Origin: Cercophora sp. LCS_1
Lineage: Eukaryota; Ascomycota; Sordariomycetes; Sordariales; Lasiosphaeriaceae
Length of the DNA: 64,000 bases
Assembly (NCBI GenBank): GCA_036250225.1
Contig: JAPZLL010000007.1
Location: 248,001 to 312,000 of the forward strand
Direction: 5' to 3'
Under the pieces are notes generated by a model. It worked only from the letters and a program-made list of their open reading frames with translations. It ran no database searches and had not been told where the DNA came from. The number at the start of each line of letters is the position of its first letter. The stretch's first letter is position 1. Positions 60,416-64,000 of the stretch are shown here, one piece after another. A program made the translations under genes and the position numbers.

Positions 60416-61012
60416 TGTTGGTGTAGATGATGGGTCGTAGATGATGGTGAGATGCGAGGTTACACGGGAGGAACGAGTTTTAGAGAATGGGTTGGTAATT
60501 ATATAAATATCGAGCTCTGAATCATCGACACCGACCAAATTGTGGTGCTGCTTTGGGCAATGGCCATTCCGCGTCAAATCAAAGGGAGCGGGTGTTTTAG
60601 GGACGCTGAATTGAACCGCGCAGTCCTTGCCGTTTGTGGCTTGCCCTGCGTTCCGGTTTGTCGCCGTCGATATTCTTTTGTTTGTAACCTGAACGAAATA
60701 TGTGTTTGTAAATACTAGAATAAACCATTTGAAGAAAGAGCATTCATCATTGGAAATGGATTGTAGGAGTGTGGAAAGTGAAGATGCTCTTTCCTGGTGA
60801 ATGTCGCGAGCTCCAGCACTGCGATGGAACTGTGGGTGCTGTTCTGCAAAATTTGGGCTTAGGCAACGGGCCTCACCTTCCGTCTTCACCCGTCAATGCT
60901 GCAACGCAGCATTGACCACGACAACGATCGGAATCGCCTCGAGTCTATTCCATTTTTGTGCAGCAATTGATTGACACCATCTCGGGTATTGCTGGTTGCA
61001 AACGGATTCAGT
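60416..61012. promoter_or_regulatory. Divergent promoter region of hydrolase and Dbr1
   Basis: These 597 bp separate the two start codons of divergently transcribed genes. The half next to the hydrolase is AT-richer than its surroundings. The in-frame extension of the hydrolase frame across this stretch lacks family-like sequence and is probably untranslated. No specific regulatory site was recognised. Confidence 0.4.
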
Positions 61013-62830
61013 ATGGGCACACCAACTGAGGGGCCTGCCTCGCGCGACGTGCGCGTCGCCGTTGAAGGCTGTGTAGGATTCACTCAACACCCATCATGAC
61101 ATGCGACTGACAACTCCAGGGACACGGCACTCTCAATGCCATCTATGCGTCCGTCGAGAGGTCCTGCAAGGAACGGGGGTGGGATGGTGTCGACGTCCTC
61201 ATCATTGGCGGAGATTTTCAGGTATTCCCTAGCACTCTCAGGGGGCTTGTTTTGTCGTCACTAACACACCCAGGCCGTTCGCAACGCCGCCGACCTGACC
61301 GTCATGTCGGTGCCCGCCAAGTACCGTGAGATGGCCGACTTCCACGAGTATTACAGCGGTGCTCGCAAGGCGCCGTACCTGACCGTCTTTGTGGCCGGCA
61401 ACCACGAGGCATCGTCTCATCTCTGGGAGCTCTACTACGGCGGCTGGGTGGCTCCCAACATCTACTACATGGGCGCCGCCAACATCCTGCGTCTCGGTCC
61501 CCTTCGGATCGCTGGCATGAGTGGCATCTGGAAAGGTCGCGACTACCGCCAGCCTCACCACGAGCGGCTCCCCTTCAACCAAGACGACACCAAGACGTTT
61601 TACCACGTCCGAGAGTTTGACGTCCGCAAGCTTCTTCAGGTACGCACCCAGGTCGACATTGGCATCAGCCACGACTGGCCACGGGCTATCGAGAAGCACG
61701 GCGACCAGCGCAGCCTATTCAGAATGAAGCCCGATTTTGAGATGGAGTCCCAAGAAGGAACCCTAGGCAACCCAGCTGCCGAGTACGTCATGGACCGGCT
61801 TCGTCCACCATACTGGTTCTCAGCCCATCTACACTGCAAGTTCAGCGCCATAAAGAACTATGATGCTCCGGGCCCAGTACAACCTGTCGAACCTCCCGTC
61901 CTAGCGCCAACTGTCCCAGCGCCAGCAACGTCAAACCCGGACGAGATCTCCCTCGACCTAGACGACGAGGACAACAACGCACCCCAGCCTCCGACCAAAC
62001 CTACCACCAACCCCGATGAAATACCCCTCTCGGACGACGAAGACGTCACCACTCAGCCCACCACCCAACCTACACCCCAGCCTGCACCCCAAACTACCGC
62101 CCCTGACACCACAACCGACGTCGAAACCCTCCGCTCCCTCCTCCCTCCTTCCTTCGCCCGGCCCAGCAACCTCCCCCCAGGCCAACCCGTCCCCTCCACA
62201 ATCCCTAACCGCGCCGTCCGCTTCCTCGCCCTAGATAAATGCCTCCCAGGCCGTAAATTTCTCCAACTCCTCTCCCTTCCATCCTCCTCCTCTTCTAATC
62301 CGCCATTCAAACTCCAATACGACCCCGAATGGCTCGCCATCACCCGCGCTTTTCATCCATTCCTAAACATTGGCGAGCGTAACGTCCCCGTCCCACCCGA
62401 CAAGGGCGAGGCGTACTATGGTCCGCTGATCGATAAGGAGATGGCATGGGTGGAGGAGAATGTTGTCAAGAAGGGAAAGCTGGGTGTACCGGAGGATTTT
62501 GTGGTCACGGCGCCAGTGTACGTACCTGGTGAGGAGAATGGGGAGGGACAACAGCCGGAGGAGTGGACGAATCCGCAGACGGTGAGGTTTTGTGAGTTGA
62601 TTGGGGTGAGGAATTTGTGGGATGCTAGTGCTGAGGAGAGAGCGGAGAGGAGGGAGAGGGGGGCTGAGCCTGCTAGGGGTGGACATGGTGGACACGGCGG
62701 GAGGGGAGGGTATAGAGGTGGAAGAGGTGGTGGACGTGGTGGTGGGAGAGGAGGAGGGTATCGAGGGGGAGGAAGGGGAGGTGGCGGTGGCGGTGGCGGT
62801 GGAAGGGGAAGGGGTAGAGGACGGTGGTGA
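61013..62830 (+). CDS. dbr1: RNA lariat debranching enzyme Dbr1
   Basis: This enzyme cleaves the 2'-5' phosphodiester bond of intron lariats after splicing. It is a calcineurin-like metallophosphoesterase acting in the nucleus. The exons 61013-61072, 61120-61221 and 61274-62830 give 572 residues. The metal-site motifs are VAVEGCGHG (D/E-x-C-x-HG position), GGDFQAVRN, GNHE (96-99), GISHDWP (185-191) and SAHLHCKFSA (237-246), all conserved. The lariat-recognition region YYMGAANILRLGPLRIAGMSG is present. After the catalytic domain come an acidic/Pro/Thr-rich linker (~270-325) and the Dbr1 C-terminal domain (FLALDKCLPGRKFLQ ... LKYDPEW-like LQYDPEWLAITRAFHPFLN). The last ~55 residues are an unusual Arg/Gly-rich (RGG) tail ending GRGRGRGRW. 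Confidence 0.94.
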
Positions 62831-63298
62831 TTTGTTATCACTCGGTCATGATGCATGTGTAGGATATCACGAGGACAATGAAAATTGCCTAGAGACCGTG
62901 TGATGGACTAAAATCTTTCCGAGTATTCATTTTTTTCTGAGTTGGTGGGTAGGTAAGTGAATTGTATCCTCGTCATATAAAGCGAGCCTCGGTGTGGAAA
63001 GCCAGAGACAAGCAGATCGTGGAGGATTGGTGGTTTGCTCTTCCATCTACTTTAGACATCCTACCCACGGGGGAGAAAAGGGTAGGACGTATATGCTAAG
63101 ATGGGTTGTGTCACTCTCAAGTTGCACCGGTCTCAATGGCAAATCGCCTTGCGATGTCGTTCAATATCATCCTTACCCATCCCTGGTGGTATCTATTGCG
63201 ACTGGGAACGCCGAACCATAACGCCATGCCTGTAAATCAAAGCCAACTAGTCATTTTGTTTGCATCAGGCTTGGCCTGGGATCAGGTTAGGCACACGT
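62831..63298. other. Intergenic between convergent genes
   Basis: This must hold the 3' UTRs of Dbr1 (plus) and elongin C (minus). No gene or repeat was recognised. Confidence 0.5.
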
Positions 63299-63854
63299 TC
63301 ATGGAAGGGGCTTGGTGAACGTACTATCCAAGCCAAGGAAATCGGCCGCCACGAGAATCTCGAGGCACAGCTCGACGGGAATGTCCATATCAGGAACCAT
63401 CGGCTTGTCTCGGTTCTTGTACCAGTAGTGGAAATACTCGACTACCTTTTCGAGGACTGGAGTGCTGGACGACAGTCAGTGTAAACACCAACATTTCTGA
63501 CAAAGAGGGGAGAAACACGAAATGGTGGCAGTCAGATCAAGTGTAGAAAACGCTCAGTCAGTCCCGCTGCCCTCGACGAGAGCCTCGATGAGGGAGGTTC
63601 TGTCGCAGAACACTGTTTTCGTCATGCACTGCGATCGTTGGGTTTGTAGGGATGGTGAATGGTAAGAAGTGAACATACCTGATTTCCTCAAACTCACACC
63701 GCCCTGTCTTGGCCTCGGTGTAGAGACCCCCTCTCAACATCGCTTTTATCGTTGGTGATATGGACGTGGCCTCACGGAGCACGACAAACTCGAAGCCATC
63801 ACTTGACACCAGGGTGATGTACTTGCTGTTGCTGGGTTCGTCGTTAGTCGCCAT
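63299..63854 (-). CDS. elc1: Elongin C (Skp1/POZ fold)
   Basis: Elongin C is a small Skp1/BTB-fold adaptor of cullin ubiquitin ligases and of the elongin complex that acts on stalled RNA polymerase II. The exons 63854-63679 and 63464-63299 give 113 residues, the usual size. The sequence KYITLVSSDGFEFVVLREA, SPTIKAMLRGG and TGRCEFEEI joins in phase across a 214-nt intron to STPVLEKVVEYFHYWYKNRD, then PVELCLEILVAADFLGLD. The last residues (STFTKPLP) go past the point where homologues usually end, and a GTACGT donor lies exactly there, so an alternative 3' exon (acceptor near 63230) is possible. The start at 63854 is the only Met before the domain. Confidence 0.88.
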
Positions 63855-64000
63855 CTTGGCTGCCTTCTGCCTTCAGAGATGACTCTGTGAGAGGTGAAAA
63901 AGTTTTGCGGGACTGTCAAGTCAAAAACCACACGAAGATTGCTTGAGGAGATGCTCTGTTCCGGGAACGATCAAGTCATATCGATCACTCCGAAAAAGCT

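Overview
The window is from a filamentous ascomycete, most likely a Sordariomycete. The genes are eukaryotic, carried on both strands without operons, and interrupted by short GT-AG introns (mostly 46-125 nt). The gene families present (LaeA-like methyltransferase, fungal OPT transporter, rhodopsin-domain/PTH11-like membrane protein, CECR5-type HAD protein) are typical of Pezizomycotina. I resolved most exon boundaries by eye from splice consensus, reading-frame phase and continuity of conserved motifs. No database search was run.

Layout. 1-1642: LaeA-like SAM methyltransferase (minus, 3' end off the window). 3867-6587: RBM5/RBM10-like splicing factor (minus), divergent over 406 bp from the molybdopterin synthase large subunit (6994-7537, plus). 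7641-9552: decayed protein-kinase-like pseudogene (minus). 9939-12524: OPT oligopeptide transporter (minus). 15998-16086: intron-containing tRNA-Pro(AGG) (minus). 16464-17840: CECR5-type HAD hydrolase (minus). 19169-21929: large coiled-coil protein of unknown function (minus). 25670-27131: rhodopsin-domain membrane protein (plus). 27763-28479: DUF2470 membrane protein (plus). 28661-29797: TYW2/Trm12 wybutosine enzyme (plus), convergent with an Ssp120/nucleobindin-like EF-hand secretory protein (29884-30615, minus). 35031-36597: four-finger C2H2 transcription factor (minus). 36598-59279: about 22.7 kb with no gene I can support, only simple and degenerate repeats. 59280-60415: alpha/beta hydrolase (minus), divergent from lariat debranching enzyme Dbr1 (61013-62830, plus), which is convergent with elongin C (63299-63854, minus).

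The genes do not form an evident pathway or metabolite cluster. Several act in RNA metabolism (RBM5-like factor, Dbr1, Trm12, tRNA-Pro), but they are scattered and probably unrelated by position. The points most worth a second look are: the kinase-like pseudogene with one nonsense codon, several frame breaks and a lost catalytic Asp; the Arg/Gly-rich tail on Dbr1; the intron that splits the nucleophile Asp codon of the HAD protein; a probable GC-AG intron in the EF-hand gene; a degenerate ~111-bp tandem repeat at 33.45-33.71 kb; and the long gene-poor stretch, which is not AT-rich and so does not look like RIP-mutated transposon debris.
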